Source of the DNA: Pseudarthrobacter naphthalenicus
GTDB lineage: Bacteria; Actinomycetota; Actinomycetes; Actinomycetales; Micrococcaceae
Reading direction: 5' to 3'
Assembly: GCF_029076445.1 (NCBI RefSeq)
Contig: NZ_JARESG010000001.1
Coordinates: 186,001-250,000, forward strand
DNA: 64,000 bases
Positions 1 through 8,102 of the stretch are shown here, piece by piece. Position 1 is the stretch's first letter. Each line of letters opens with the position of its first letter. The position numbers and the translations under genes are program-made. The notes under the pieces were generated by a model, which was given only the letters and a program-made list of their open reading frames with translations, made no database searches and had not been told where the DNA came from.

Positions 1-116
1 TCCACGATTCCAAGAATGAGTGCTAGAAAAATTGGCAGAATCAAGGCGAACTCGACGGCAACAGCCCCAATTTCCTTAGACCTTCTTGTGCTGCAATGCT
101 TGCCAAGGCGCTTCAC
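1..116 (-). CDS. TadE-like pilus assembly protein, N-terminal part (cut by window edge)
   Basis: Reading the minus strand from a GTG at 116 gives about 38 residues: a short basic stretch (VKRLGKHCSTRRSKEIG) followed by AVAVEFALILPIFLALILGI and the window edge. This is the classic N-terminus of TadE/TadG-family minor pilins, with a glutamate shortly after the charged segment and a hydrophobic helix. TadE-like proteins are processed by the prepilin peptidase and assist Tad/Flp pilus assembly at the membrane. The start overlaps the stop of a small upstream ORF (GTGA), so translation is probably coupled. Flp pilins and a prepilin peptidase lie just upstream on the same strand. The rest of the gene is outside the window, so TadE and TadG cannot be told apart. 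Confidence 0.72.
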   Translation of the reverse strand, partial: MKRLGKHCSTRRSKEIGAVAVEFALILPIFLALILGIV

Positions 117-229
117 CCTCGGCCAGTCTTTCTGTCTGCGAGGGCGGCATTTTGCCAGAATCGCATCGACTCACAAGCGTCAACCATGCACGACCGAAAG
201 GCTTTTCCCTGAGATGTTGGACCTTCCAT
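113..229 (-). CDS. Small 38-residue ORF translationally coupled to the TadE-like gene
   Basis: The minus strand carries ATG at 229-227 preceded by a strong Shine-Dalgarno, AGGAGGGG, two bases upstream. The frame encodes MEGPTSQGKAFRSCMVDACE and then 18 more residues, with no membrane helix or recognisable domain. Its TGA (115-113) overlaps the GTG start of the TadE-like gene as GTGA, a layout typical of real coupled genes. The TadE-like gene has only a poor ribosome site of its own, so this ORF may exist mainly to deliver ribosomes to it. Alternatively it is simply an unannotated leader ORF. I know no homologue. Confidence 0.4.
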   Translation of the reverse strand: MEGPTSQGKAFRSCMVDACESMRFWQNAALADRKTGRG

Positions 230-278
230 GACCCCTCCTGACTTCAGATAGCCTGACTTTGGATGTTAGGACGACGGA

Positions 279-339
279 AAGCCCAGTGGCGGGAACGGCG
301 GCAGCGATAGGCTCGCCGCCGCGCCCCGCCCCTGGGCTT
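279..339 (-). terminator. Strong hairpin between the Flp pilins and the TadE-like gene
   Basis: AAGCCCAG (279-286), GGCGGG (288-293) and CGGCGGC pair with GCCGCCG, CCCGCC (325-330) and CTGGGCTT (332-339), giving a long GC-rich stem with a loop of about 12 bases. It lies 20 bases downstream of the second pilin stop. Only a weak T run (TTTCC) follows on the minus strand, so it may be a partial terminator or an mRNA-stabilising 3' structure that keeps pilin levels high relative to the downstream gene. Confidence 0.55.
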
Positions 340-359
340 CGACGCTAAAGCGGGGTTTC

Positions 360-563
360 TTAGCCGACGGATGGGATCTTGCCGGCCACGGTGTTGAACA
401 GCGTTGATAGGTTCGTACCAAGAAGGGTGACGGCGACGATGACGGCAACGGCGATAAGTGCGACCATCAGACCGTACTCCACAGCCGTGGCTCCCTTTTC
501 AGATTCGAGCTTGTCTTTGATGCCTGTAAGGTGCGCGAGCAATGACACAATTACGTTAGTCAT
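360..563 (-). CDS. flp: Flp family type IVb pilin (downstream copy)
   Basis: 67 residues. This is the structural subunit of Tad/Flp pili, a type IVb pilin inserted in the membrane and processed by the prepilin peptidase. The processing site is clear: Gly24 followed by ATAVEY, with Glu at +5 and Tyr at +6 of the mature protein as in Flp pilins, then a hydrophobic helix. The length fits the family. Its ATG shares one base with the TGA of the neighbouring pilin (TGATG at 565-561), so the two are translated together. Residues 21-56 are identical to those of the neighbour; only the leader and the C-terminal tail differ. Confidence 0.9.
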   Translation of the reverse strand: MTNVIVSLLAHLTGIKDKLESEKGATAVEYGLMVALIAVAVIVAVTLLGTNLSTLFNTVAGKIPSVG

Positions 564-766
564 CAGGAAACCTTGGGGAGTTTCTTGGCGACGCCGTCGA
601 ACAGCGTTGACAGATTGGTTCCCAGGAGTGTCACGGCGACGATGACGGCGACCGCGATGAGGGCGACCATAAGACCGTATTCGACGGCGGTTGCACCCTT
701 CTCGGATGCCAGGCGGTGTTTTAGGCCCGTTACGTAAGCCATCATGGAGACCATAAGAGAAGTCAT
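563..766 (-). CDS. flp: Flp family type IVb pilin (upstream copy)
   Basis: 67 residues, a second Flp pilin with the same organisation: N-terminal cytoplasmic leader, cleavage site after Gly24 (GATAVEY), hydrophobic helix, short polar tail ending KKLPKVS. It has a good ribosome site, AAAGGA, seven bases before the ATG. It is the first of the tandem pair and is coupled to the second copy. Codons in the shared 36-residue core differ at many synonymous positions, so the duplication is not recent. The two tails (NTVAGKIPSVG against DGVAKKLPKVS) suggest slightly different surfaces in the fibre. Confidence 0.9.
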   Translation of the reverse strand: MTSLMVSMMAYVTGLKHRLASEKGATAVEYGLMVALIAVAVIVAVTLLGTNLSTLFDGVAKKLPKVS

Positions 767-1043
767 TGTATTTCCTTTAATTCGGTGAAATGGATTTGAA
801 TTGATTCCAACGAATTTCCAGCTGCCCCATTTTTTGGCGGTTGCTGGACTTCGCTAAGAAGAGATTGTCAGTAGCGACTTCCGGCAACAATGCGTAGGGG
901 TACTCGACTTTTTCCAGGCCGTTTATATGGCGTACTCGAAGCACCATCCTGGGTACTCGCATCAGGGATGTATGTACGCACGCCACTACTTGGATATATG
1001 GCGGCGGAAGCGATCGCCTGCTGCACTGAGGTTGGGTAACCGC
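767..1043. other. Intergenic region, probable pilin promoter and 5' UTR
   Basis: No convincing gene. The DNA is noticeably AT-richer than its surroundings. Reading leftward, AT-rich hexamers (TATAAA near 922-928, and CATATA near 1000) could serve as -10 elements for the pilins, which would give a 5' UTR of 130 bases or more. The heptamer CGAGTAC (minus strand) occurs three times. A 69-codon minus-strand ORF here has no ribosome site and no pilin-like or other recognisable features, so I do not call it. Confidence 0.35.
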
Positions 1044-1709
1044 TCAGGAAAAAAGGAACGCAACGCCGATAACGGCGGCAAGCATCGACGGCCCGTGGGG
1101 CACCTCAGACGCACGGTCTGAGCGAGTCTTGCGCAAAACCAGGACCGTGACGATTCCGTTCAGGATGAAGCCCAGGAGGCCGCCATACAGAAGCTGGCTC
1201 CAGCCTAGGTATCCCAAGTAGAGGCCGATGGGTGCCGCGAACTTCACGTCGCCCATCCCCATGCCCCTCGGCGAAATAATTGCCAAAATGAGGTAAGTGA
1301 CGAAGAGAATCGCCGCTCCGGCTACCGCGCGAAGCACGTCTCCCCACTGCGATCCACCGAAAACCGCCGCCAGGAGGAAACCGACCCCTCCTATAAGGAG
1401 GGACAAAACCAGGGGGTTGGGCAGAAGATGCAGCGAAACATCAATCCTGGCCAGCTGTACACCAAGAACGGCCAGCAGGACGAAAGCCGGCAGCCCTGCG
1501 TCTGCTCCAAAGCGCCAAGCAAAGGCGGCGCAGAGGGCGCCGGTGATCACTGACGTCGTAATCCGGAGGCGCGTGGACGGCAGTCCGCCGATGCGGGGGA
1601 GGAGCCTGGCGATGAGAAGCTCGGCGACAGGCGAGAGGATGAGTCCTAGGACTCCGATCGCGGCCACAAACAGCGGCATTGTTGAACCGGCGTAGCCCAA
1701 AGAAGTCAT
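1044..1709 (-). CDS. Prepilin peptidase (A24 aspartyl protease family)
   Basis: 221 residues from the chosen ATG. This membrane protease removes leader peptides from the Flp pilins and TadE-like proteins. The two catalytic aspartates are visible: Asp90 in ARIDVSLHLLPN and Asp154 in the GMGMGDVKF motif (GxGxGD signature). There are about six or seven hydrophobic helices. It lacks the long N-terminal methylase domain of PilD, as TadV/CpaA-type peptidases do. An ATG 19 codons upstream (1766) is possible, but the ATG at 1709 has GGGGGA five bases before it and is preferred. It is transcribed toward the pilins. Confidence 0.85.
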   Translation of the reverse strand: MTSLGYAGSTMPLFVAAIGVLGLILSPVAELLIARLLPRIGGLPSTRLRITTSVITGALCAAFAWRFGADAGLPAFVLLAVLGVQLARIDVSLHLLPNPLVLSLLIGGVGFLLAAVFGGSQWGDVLRAVAGAAILFVTYLILAIISPRGMGMGDVKFAAPIGLYLGYLGWSQLLYGGLLGFILNGIVTVLVLRKTRSDRASEVPHGPSMLAAVIGVAFLFS

Positions 1710-2005
1710 CGAGTCCCCCTGCTTGAGTCTGACCGGCGCGCTGCGAAGACTGTCCGGCTCACCCATTTTGACCCTGGGGCCGGGTTCAAGCTAACATTGG
1801 TAGTCGTTGTGCGTGTCCTTTCTCGATGATGCGTGCCCGCTTGAGAATCCGGTTGCAGGATAACTACTCAACGAGCACATTCGAGACTTTTGGATGACTG
1901 GTTACATAGAGCCCTCACCTCTGTTCCGGTAGCGCATAGATAGTAGGTGCACACGCTTGAGTGGCACCTAAACAAGAACGCCAGAACAAGAACGAGGCAA
2001 AAACC
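1710..2005. other. Divergent intergenic region: upstream of rplM
   Basis: This gap separates the leftward pilus locus from the rightward ribosomal operon and should hold the rplM promoter and leader. TAGATA/TAGTAG around 1938-1946 is a possible -10, but I see no matching -35. The reading frame of rplM stays open back to a GTG at 1961 without a good ribosome site. No RNA gene is visible. Confidence 0.3.
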
Positions 2006-2449
2006 GTGCGTACGTACACCCCGAAGCCCGGCGATATCAACCGCCAGTGGCACGTCATTGACGCCACAGACGTTGTCCTTGGTCGTCTTGCCAGCCAGAC
2101 CGCAATCCTGCTGCGCGGCAAGCACAAGGCCACCTTTGCGTCCCACATGGACATGGGCGACTTCGTCATCATCATCAACGCTGAAAAGGTAGCCCTGACC
2201 GGCGCCAAGCTGGAGCAGAAGCGCGCATACCGCCACTCCGGCTACCCGGGCGGCCTGACCTCCGTCAACTACGCGGAACTCCTGGAGTCAAACCCGGTCC
2301 GCGCCGTTGAGAAGGCCATTAAGGGCATGCTCCCCAAGAACTCTCTCGCTGCACAGCAGCTGGGCAAGCTGAAGGTGTACCGCGGTGCAGAGCACCCCCA
2401 CGCCGCCCAGCAGCCCAAGACTTTCGAAATTACCCAGGTCGCCCAGTAG
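2006..2449 (+). CDS. rplM: 50S ribosomal protein L13
   Basis: 147 residues beginning [21 protein letters not shown]13 is an early-assembling 23S rRNA-binding protein of the large subunit. Hallmarks are [12 protein letters not shown] near the N-terminus, the [11 protein letters not shown] segment, AVKGMLP-like AIKGMLPKN, and [15 protein letters not shown] near the C-terminus. The GTG at 2006 gives a length close to the usual 142-147; an in-frame GTG at 1961 would add 15 polar residues not typical of L13, and GAGG sits about nine bases before 2006. It is followed after 38 bases by rpsI, the standard L13-S9 operon. Confidence 0.95.
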   Translation: MRTYTPKPGDINRQWHVIDATDVVLGRLASQTAILLRGKHKATFASHMDMGDFVIIINAEKVALTGAKLEQKRAYRHSGYPGGLTSVNYAELLESNPVRAVEKAIKGMLPKNSLAAQQLGKLKVYRGAEHPHAAQQPKTFEITQVAQ

Positions 2450-2487
2450 TCCTGGCCACCAAACAACTTATCTATACAAGGAGAATC

Positions 2488-2994
2488 GTGGCTCAGAACG
2501 AAGAGACCACCGAAGCCGTTGAGGCTGAGGAAACCCTGACCAGCTACACCTCTGAAAGCGGAGCCGCTGAAGCTGCTGCGCCGAAGAAGGAGCGCCCGGC
2601 ACTGACCGTTGCCGGCGCTGCTGTTGGCCGCCGGAAGGAAGCCGTTGCCCGCGTCCGCGTTGTACCGGGTTCCGGTAGGTGGACCATCAACGGCCGTGCG
2701 CTGGACAACTACTTCCCGAACAAGCTGCACCAGCAGGACGTCAACGAGCCCTTCAAGATCCTGGATCTTGAAGGCGCCTACGACGTCATCGCCCGCATCC
2801 ACGGCGGTGGCATCTCCGGCCAGGCCGGCGCCCTGCGCCTCGGCATTGCCCGTTCATTGAACGAGATCGATGTCGACAACAACCGCGCCACCCTTAAGAA
2901 GGCCGGTTACCTGCGTCGTGACGCCCGTATCATCGAGCGCAAGAAGGCCGGCCTCAAGAAGGCCCGCAAGGCTCAGCAGTACTCCAAGCGCTAG
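2488..2994 (+). CDS. rpsI: 30S ribosomal protein S9
   Basis: 168 residues from a GTG with AAGGAG six bases upstream. S9 binds 16S rRNA in the head of the small subunit and reaches the P-site tRNA with its C-terminal tail. The conserved core starts near residue 44 ([18 protein letters not shown]) and ends in the invariant [12 protein letters not shown]. The first 40 residues are an acidic, Ala/Glu-rich extension absent from the 130-residue E. coli protein but usual in actinobacteria. Second gene of the rplM-rpsI operon, with a terminator right after it. Confidence 0.96.
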   Translation: MAQNEETTEAVEAEETLTSYTSESGAAEAAAPKKERPALTVAGAAVGRRKEAVARVRVVPGSGRWTINGRALDNYFPNKLHQQDVNEPFKILDLEGAYDVIARIHGGGISGQAGALRLGIARSLNEIDVDNNRATLKKAGYLRRDARIIERKKAGLKKARKAQQYSKR

Positions 2995-3005
2995 ATCCGC
3001 TTGCA

Positions 3006-3051
3006 GAGAAGCCCGTCCCGCCATTCGGCGGGGCGGGCTTCTCGGTTTTTT
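3006..3051 (+). terminator. Rho-independent terminator after rpsI
   Basis: GAGAAGCCCGTCCCGCC, loop ATTC, GGCGGGGCGGGCTTCTC, then GG and six T residues (3046-3051). The stem has about 17 pairs with one mismatch. It starts 12 bases after the rpsI stop. Confidence 0.92.
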
Positions 3052-3173
3052 GAAGCATGAACGGTATACGACTGGGCGGTGGCGGTTGACCATGCTGTTC
3101 GGGAGAGGGGCGCAGTAGATAGGAAATGTGATCATCGTTGGTATCCTCCGCGCCGATCGCTACCGAGCCGGGG

Positions 3174-4097
3174 TCAGAAACCTTTAGTCATATGCCTGCC
3201 GCGGGGTAGTGACGGCCCGGAAAGATTAGCGTCTAACCTTGCCAGCCGGTTGAGCCTCGGGATCGCAGCCAGCATCGTGAGCGGTATAAGACCGACAAGT
3301 ACTGGTGAAGCCAGAACCATGGCAGGAGCAATCAGCCAAGGCCGTTGTTTCCAGGCTCCGATTGCCACTAGCAAAGCGGCGAGTAAACAACGCAATACAA
3401 AACTGGTTTGACTGTCCGGTGTTCCATCCCTCTGCTCGAAGAGGAACTGCATCCAAGCCTGCCACTGGGTGGGTTCAAGAGCGTACAAAACTATGACAAC
3501 AAGGGTGAGCCCACCGATACCCTCAATAAACCGGCTCCACTCGCCACGTGCGGCAAACCAGAGAAGTCCAACTCCTGCTGTTAGCTTTGTCAGGATCGGA
3601 AACCCCCACGCGGCGGGCCTGTACATACCGACTACAGCGGAGCCAGCCAGCAAGATGTATATGTTGCCGACCATTAGCTCTGGCAAACAGAGCAGGAAAA
3701 TAGGCGCAGACCATCTTAATTGCAGTGGCTTCACAAGCCAGATCAGTATTGCAGCCTCGAGACAGATCCATATCACCAGGAAGAACGGCCAGGAAAGTGT
3801 GGCGAGGGGCTTTATCGCAGCGACGAAAGCTGGCGAATATAGATACGCATCTCTCTGGCCGGGCGCTCTGTCATACACCAGCTCGCTCTGTGCTGCCAGC
3901 CAATACGCATGAGCGTCTTGCCCCAGTATGGTTCCGACGACGGCGCCTCGTATGGACAAATATGCGGTGAGGATGCCCAAGAGCCATAGAAGTACAACCG
4001 CCAAACGTGTCGCCGATGGGTACTTGCAGGTGAAACCATTCATGAAACCCCATGGTGCATCCGCGATTTTGGCTCTTGGGTCAGAAAATTTCGACAT
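3174..4097 (-). CDS. GT87/DUF2029-like polytopic membrane protein, probable polyprenyl-phosphate-dependent glycosyltransferase
   Basis: 307 residues, with about seven or eight hydrophobic helices. The layout after the first helix, QDAHAYW followed about 25 residues later by YLYSPAF, resembles the D...Y...YSP pattern of glycosyltransferase family 87 (DUF2029), membrane mannosyltransferase-like enzymes that use polyprenyl-phosphate sugars. It is shorter than the usual 380-450 residues, so it may be a divergent or trimmed member. The gene and its flanks (about 3060-4240) are visibly AT-richer than the neighbours and use rarer codons, suggesting acquisition by transfer. It stands alone between two core operons. 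The start is uncertain; a later ATG (codon 18) is possible. The family call is from pattern only. Confidence 0.6.
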   Translation of the reverse strand: MSKFSDPRAKIADAPWGFMNGFTCKYPSATRLAVVLLWLLGILTAYLSIRGAVVGTILGQDAHAYWLAAQSELVYDRAPGQRDAYLYSPAFVAAIKPLATLSWPFFLVIWICLEAAILIWLVKPLQLRWSAPIFLLCLPELMVGNIYILLAGSAVVGMYRPAAWGFPILTKLTAGVGLLWFAARGEWSRFIEGIGGLTLVVIVLYALEPTQWQAWMQFLFEQRDGTPDSQTSFVLRCLLAALLVAIGAWKQRPWLIAPAMVLASPVLVGLIPLTMLAAIPRLNRLARLDANLSGPSLPRGRHMTKGF

Positions 4098-4243
4098 GCT
4101 CCGATGGTGCCATGGAGAACCTGCGATACCGTGTTTTATTCTAGGTCAGTCTAATGAGATGTAGCCTGTTCCGAATCAAAAGCATCAACTTCCGCTATCT
4201 CAAGATCTGAAGCGGACGGCACATGCGTGACCCGGCTATCCTC

Positions 4244-4249
4244 TAGACT
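4244..4249 (+). promoter_or_regulatory. Probable -10 box (TAGACT) of glmM, leaderless
   Basis: TAGACT ends eight bases before the glmM ATG and there is no Shine-Dalgarno in between, so transcription should begin at or within a base or two of the start codon. Confidence 0.5.
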
Positions 4250-4257
4250 TGACCCCG

Positions 4258-5619
4258 ATGTCTAGATTATTTGGAACAGATGGAGTCCGGGGCCTTGCTA
4301 ACGGCCTGTTGACGGCGGAGCTTGCCATGCAGCTCGCCCAGGCAGCCGCCGTGGTGCTGGGGCATGACCGCAACACCAACGGCACGCGGCCCCGCGCCGT
4401 GGTGGCTCGCGACCCGCGCGCCAGCGGTGAATTCATCGCCGCCGCCGTTGAGGCCGGGCTCTCCAGCTCCGGCATTGACGTCTACGACGCAGGAGTCCTT
4501 CCCACGCCGGCCGCTGCCTACCTTGTGGCCGATCTTGACGCGGACTTCGGCGTCATGATCTCCGCGTCGCACAACCCGGCACCGGACAACGGCATCAAGT
4601 TCTTCGCACGCGGCGGCCAGAAGCTCCCTGACGACGTTGAAGACGCCATCGAGCAGCAGATGAGCAAGGAGCCCACCCGTCCCGTCGGCGCCGACGTGGG
4701 ACGCATCCAGCGCTTCTCCGACGCCGAAGACCGCTACGTGGTCCACCTCCTGAGCACCCTGCCGCACCGCCTCGACGGCCTCAAAGTGGTTCTGGACTGC
4801 GCCCATGGCGCTGCCAGCGGCTGCTCACCCCAGGTCTTCAAGGACGCCGGTGCCGACGTTCTGGTCATCGGCGCGGAACCGGACGGCCACAACATCAACG
4901 ACGGCGTCGGCTCCACCCACCTCGGCCAGCTCAAGGCCGCCGTCGTAGAGCATGGCGCGGACCTCGGCATCGCCCACGACGGCGATGCCGACCGCTGCCT
5001 CGCCGTAGACCACGAAGGCAACGAAGTGGACGGCGACCAGATCATGGCGATCCTGGCCGTTGCCCTCAAAGCGTCCGGCAAGCTGGTGGATGAGGTGCTG
5101 GTCGCTACTGTCATGAGCAACCTCGGGCTCAAGATCGCACTTCGCGAAGCCGGCATCAGCATCCGCGAAACCGCAGTCGGAGACCGCTACGTCCTCGAAA
5201 GCATGCGCGAAGGCGGCTACAACCTGGGCGGCGAACAGTCCGGGCACGTCATCTTCTCCGACTATGCCACTACCGGCGACGGCGTCCTGACCGGCCTGCA
5301 GCTGGCCGCGCAGGTCGCGCTGACCGGCAAGCCGCTCAAGGAACTGGCCGCCGTGATGACCAAGCTCCCGCAGGTCCTTATCAATGTCAGGGGCGTTGAC
5401 CGCAGCCGCGTGGGCAGCTCGGAAGTTCTGCAGCAGGCCGTGGCCGTGGCTGAAGCCGGACTGGGCGACACCGGACGTGTCCTGCTCCGCCCGTCAGGCA
5501 CGGAGCCCGTGGTCCGTGTCATGGTGGAGGCCGGCGATGAAGCCACCGCCGAGTCCATCGCCGAGCGACTCGCCCAGGTGGTCCGCACCGAACTCGCGCT
5601 CGAACTCGTCACCGACTAA
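4258..5619 (+). CDS. glmM: Phosphoglucosamine mutase
   Basis: 453 residues. Interconverts glucosamine-6-phosphate and glucosamine-1-phosphate, the second step of UDP-GlcNAc synthesis for peptidoglycan. The N-terminus [12 protein letters not shown] is diagnostic. The phosphoserine loop is MISASHNP with Ser104 as the phosphorylated residue. The metal-binding loop DGDADRC lies near residue 245, the sugar-binding GGEQSGH near 330, and the phosphate loop RPSGTEP near 410. A TTG three codons upstream is rejected because the MSRLFGTDG start is conserved. The gene appears leaderless. It follows rplM-rpsI as in many actinobacteria, although separated here by the GT87-like gene. Confidence 0.96.
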   Translation: MSRLFGTDGVRGLANGLLTAELAMQLAQAAAVVLGHDRNTNGTRPRAVVARDPRASGEFIAAAVEAGLSSSGIDVYDAGVLPTPAAAYLVADLDADFGVMISASHNPAPDNGIKFFARGGQKLPDDVEDAIEQQMSKEPTRPVGADVGRIQRFSDAEDRYVVHLLSTLPHRLDGLKVVLDCAHGAASGCSPQVFKDAGADVLVIGAEPDGHNINDGVGSTHLGQLKAAVVEHGADLGIAHDGDADRCLAVDHEGNEVDGDQIMAILAVALKASGKLVDEVLVATVMSNLGLKIALREAGISIRETAVGDRYVLESMREGGYNLGGEQSGHVIFSDYATTGDGVLTGLQLAAQVALTGKPLKELAAVMTKLPQVLINVRGVDRSRVGSSEVLQQAVAVAEAGLGDTGRVLLRPSGTEPVVRVMVEAGDEATAESIAERLAQVVRTELALELVTD

Positions 5620-5634
5620 CCAAGTTCAAACCAG

Positions 5635-5666
5635 TGTGGCCCGCCTCCGTCAGGAGGCGGGCCACA
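5635..5666 (+). terminator. Hairpin between convergent glmM and mscL
   Basis: TGTGGCCCGCCTCC, loop GTCA, GGAGGCGGGCCACA: a perfect 14-bp stem 15 bases after the glmM stop. There is no long T run on either strand, but the position between two converging genes suggests bidirectional termination. Confidence 0.7.
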
Positions 5667-5687
5667 GTTCGTTGGGCTACGGGCTAG

Positions 5688-6092
5688 CTAGAGGGACCGT
5701 TCCCGCAGCGAGTCGCGGATTTCGGTAAGCAGGGCGATCTGCGGGTCTTCGGCAGATTCTTCCTTGACATCGGGATCGATGCCGAGCCGGCGGTTGCGGC
5801 GCTCGATCATGTGGTTCATGGGCATGACCACCACAAAGTAGATGGCGGCAGCGATAAGCAGGAAGTTGACGATGGCGGTCAGCAGAACGCCAAATTCCAT
5901 GGCGTTGCCGTTGAAGTCAACCTTGGCAAAGCTATCGAAGTTCGGAGATCCAACGAGTCCTGCAATGAATGGCATGAGTACCTTGTTCACCAGTGCGGTG
6001 ACGACCGCCCCGAAAGCTGTACCCATGACAACGGCGACGGCAAGGTCTACGACGTTGCCCTTCATGATGAAATTCTTGAATCCTGTCAACAT
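5688..6092 (-). CDS. mscL: Large-conductance mechanosensitive channel
   Basis: 134 residues from ATG at 6092. MscL forms a homopentameric pore that opens under membrane tension during hypo-osmotic shock. The N-terminal amphipathic segment MLTGFKNFIMKGNVVDLAVA leads into TM1 (AVVMGTAFGAVVTALVNKVLMP), then a periplasmic loop, TM2 (LLTAIVNFLLIAAAIYFVVV), and a charged C-terminal helix ending LLTEIRDSLRE. A TTG three codons earlier is possible. TAGCTT ends seven bases before the chosen ATG with no Shine-Dalgarno, pointing to a leaderless transcript. Confidence 0.95.
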   Translation of the reverse strand: MLTGFKNFIMKGNVVDLAVAVVMGTAFGAVVTALVNKVLMPFIAGLVGSPNFDSFAKVDFNGNAMEFGVLLTAIVNFLLIAAAIYFVVVMPMNHMIERRNRRLGIDPDVKEESAEDPQIALLTEIRDSLRERSL

Positions 6093-6176
6093 AAAGACCA
6101 AGCTAGCGCACTAAAGCGACGCTACACATGACGGCAAAGTAAACTTTTCGCCCGTGTCGGGAACCAAACAGGCCCC

Positions 6177-7043
6177 TCAGACGTACCCCGGCGCCGCTTC
6201 CAACCCGAAGTAGTCCTCCACCGTGTTGATGCCCCGGTTGGCCATATCCGTGGCGGCCTCCACCCCGATGTACCGCAGGTGCCACGGCTCGTAGTAGTAG
6301 CCCGTGATCGGGTGGAACATCCACGGGTACCGCACCACAAAGCCGAAGCGGTGGCCGTTCGCCTTCGCCCATACGGCCGCCGGCTGGTCCGCGAAGCAGG
6401 GCTGGAAGCCGCACGCCCCGCCCCCGTCGCCGATGTCGAACGCCCACCCGGTCTGATGCTCCGAGTAGCCGGGACGGGCGCTGGCGGTGTCGGCATCCGC
6501 CTGGCCGCGCGCCGCCACATACCCGTTGTAGGTCATCACCTGGGTGGCGTACGAGCGGTAGCCGCTCGCCAGCACCATGGTCACGCCGTCCCGCGCGGCC
6601 GCCGTGAACATCGCTTCCGCCGCAGCCGCCGTGGTGCTGTTCAGCAACGAAGCCTCACCGGACACGGCCAGCGGCACATTCGGCTGGACCAGGTCCGTCG
6701 GCGCATAGTCCGGCGGCTGCAGCGGGCGGTGCTTGTTCACCACCACCCAGGGGCTCGCCGGGTCCGTCAGCGAGAACTGCCCCGGCAGGGACGCAGCCGC
6801 CGACGGCGGGACGGGAGCCTGCGACGGCGGCTCAGCTGCCGCCGTCGTACTTTCCGCCGCAGTGGGGGAGGGAGCCGCAGGGGTGACGGAGGGGGCGGAC
6901 GACGACGGCGGCGCCACCGCCGTGGGTGCCTGCGGTGTGCACGCGGTCAACACCGTCAGCCCCGCCCCGGCGGCGAGGAAGCGGGCGAAGGACCGCCGGC
7001 TGGCGCCGGGCGCAAGAGCCCCGGCCACGCAGTGGTGGCACAC
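6177..7043 (-). CDS. M15 family D-alanyl-D-alanine carboxypeptidase (VanY-like), Tat-type lipoprotein
   Basis: 288 residues from GTG at 7043, chosen because GGAAGG lies about ten bases upstream inside the end of coaA. The N-terminus carries SRRSFARFL, a twin-arginine motif, followed by a hydrophobic stretch and the lipobox LTAC (Cys35). A Pro/Ala/Ser-rich linker of about 55 residues leads to the peptidase domain. Zinc and catalytic motifs of the M15B family are present: SGYRSYATQ, SEHQTGWAFDIG (SxHxxGxAxD) and EPWHLRYIG (ExWH). It should trim the terminal D-Ala from peptidoglycan stem peptides outside the membrane. It starts five bases after the coaA stop, so the two are probably co-transcribed. 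Confidence 0.85.
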   Translation of the reverse strand: MCHHCVAGALAPGASRRSFARFLAAGAGLTVLTACTPQAPTAVAPPSSSAPSVTPAAPSPTAAESTTAAAEPPSQAPVPPSAAASLPGQFSLTDPASPWVVVNKHRPLQPPDYAPTDLVQPNVPLAVSGEASLLNSTTAAAAEAMFTAAARDGVTMVLASGYRSYATQVMTYNGYVAARGQADADTASARPGYSEHQTGWAFDIGDGGGACGFQPCFADQPAAVWAKANGHRFGFVVRYPWMFHPITGYYYEPWHLRYIGVEAATDMANRGINTVEDYFGLEAAPGYV

Positions 7044-7048
7044 CTGGG

Positions 7049-8014
7049 TTAAACCTTCCGCAGGAGCATGCGGCGGATGGAGTGGTCCGCATCCTTGGTC
7101 AGCACCAGCTGGGCCCGGCCGCGGGTGGGGAGGACGTTTTCCTCCAGGTTGGGCTCGTTGATCCGCTTCCAGATGTCCCGGGCCGTGCTCTCCGCCTCGC
7201 TGGGGGACAGCGACGCGTACCGGTGGAAGTAGGACTCGGGCTGCGCGAACGCCGTGCTCTGGAGCCGGCGGAACCGCTCCACGTACCACTCCTCGATGTA
7301 GGCGGTCTTGGCGTCCACGTAAATGGAGAAGTCGAAGAAGTCGCTCACGGCCAGCCCCTGCCTGCCGTCCTGGCGCGGGCGGGCCGGGGCGAGCACGTTC
7401 AGGCCTTCCACGATGAGCACGTCGGGGCGGCGGACCACCACTTCCTTTTCGGGAACGATGTCGTAGGTGACGTGGGAGTACCAGGGCGCCCGGACCTCCT
7501 CCGCGCCGCCCTTTACCTCGCTCACAAAACGCAGCAGCGCACGCCGGTCGTAGGACTCGGGGAAGCCTTTGCGTTCCAGCAGCTGCCGCCGCTTGAGCTC
7601 GGCCAGCGGGTAGAGGAAGCCGTCGGTAGTGATCAGCTCCACGTTCGGGGTGCCGGGCCAGCGCCGCAGCATCTCCCGGAGCACACGCGCAATTGTGGAC
7701 TTCCCCACAGCCACCGAGCCGGCCACGCCAATCACAAAGGGGGTGCGCTGGGTCTTCTCACCCAGGAAGGTGGTGGTGGCCGAATGCAGCTGGCCCGCGG
7801 CCTCGACATAGAGGTGCAGGAGCCGGGACAGCGGCAGGTAGACCTCGCGGATCTCCTTCATATCCAGGGGATCGCCGAGGCCACGCAGACGGACAATGTC
7901 CTCTTCGTTAAGGGGTTGCTCCATCTGGGCGGCGAGCCGGGACCAGGTCTGACGGTCCAGCTCAACGAACGGAGAGACACCCTCCCCGTTCGCTTCGTTG
8001 CGTTGCAAAGTCAC
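7049..8014 (-). CDS. coaA: Type I pantothenate kinase
   Basis: 321 residues from GTG at 8014. Phosphorylates pantothenate with ATP, the committed step of coenzyme A synthesis. The P-loop [12 protein letters not shown], the following [11 protein letters not shown], and the E-x-W-Y-x-x-R-F segment ([11 protein letters not shown]) match CoaA (PRK/uridine kinase-like fold). The frame is open to a TTG at 8077, but the shorter form matches the usual 310-320 residues. CAGAAT ends seven bases upstream of the GTG, possibly a variant -10 box of a leaderless transcript. It is divergent from glmS with an 88-base gap. Confidence 0.94.
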   Translation of the reverse strand: MTLQRNEANGEGVSPFVELDRQTWSRLAAQMEQPLNEEDIVRLRGLGDPLDMKEIREVYLPLSRLLHLYVEAAGQLHSATTTFLGEKTQRTPFVIGVAGSVAVGKSTIARVLREMLRRWPGTPNVELITTDGFLYPLAELKRRQLLERKGFPESYDRRALLRFVSEVKGGAEEVRAPWYSHVTYDIVPEKEVVVRRPDVLIVEGLNVLAPARPRQDGRQGLAVSDFFDFSIYVDAKTAYIEEWYVERFRRLQSTAFAQPESYFHRYASLSPSEAESTARDIWKRINEPNLEENVLPTRGRAQLVLTKDADHSIRRMLLRKV

Positions 8015-8089
8015 TTTAGAGATTCTGCCCCGCGCAGGGCTGAGAGCGAAATGCGGCCCCGGAAGTTTAAAACTCAACCCGCCTGCCGA

Positions 8090-8095
8090 TAAGCT
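8090..8095 (+). promoter_or_regulatory. Probable -10 box (TAAGCT) of glmS, leaderless
   Basis: TAAGCT ends seven bases before the glmS ATG and no Shine-Dalgarno is visible. There is no room for a glmS ribozyme, which is a Firmicutes feature. Confidence 0.45.
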
Positions 8096-8102
8096 TTAGC
8101 GC

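Noticed and set aside
777..986. 69-codon minus-strand ORF upstream of the pilins
   Set aside because: No ribosome site or domain, and it covers the likely pilin promoter and leader.
1961..2005. N-terminal extension of L13 from a GTG at 1961
   Set aside because: The added residues are not typical of L13 and no Shine-Dalgarno precedes 1961; 2006 gives the normal protein.
8015..8102. glmS ribozyme upstream of glmS
   Set aside because: The gap is only 88 bases, shared with coaA, and shows no ribozyme core; this RNA is typical of Firmicutes.
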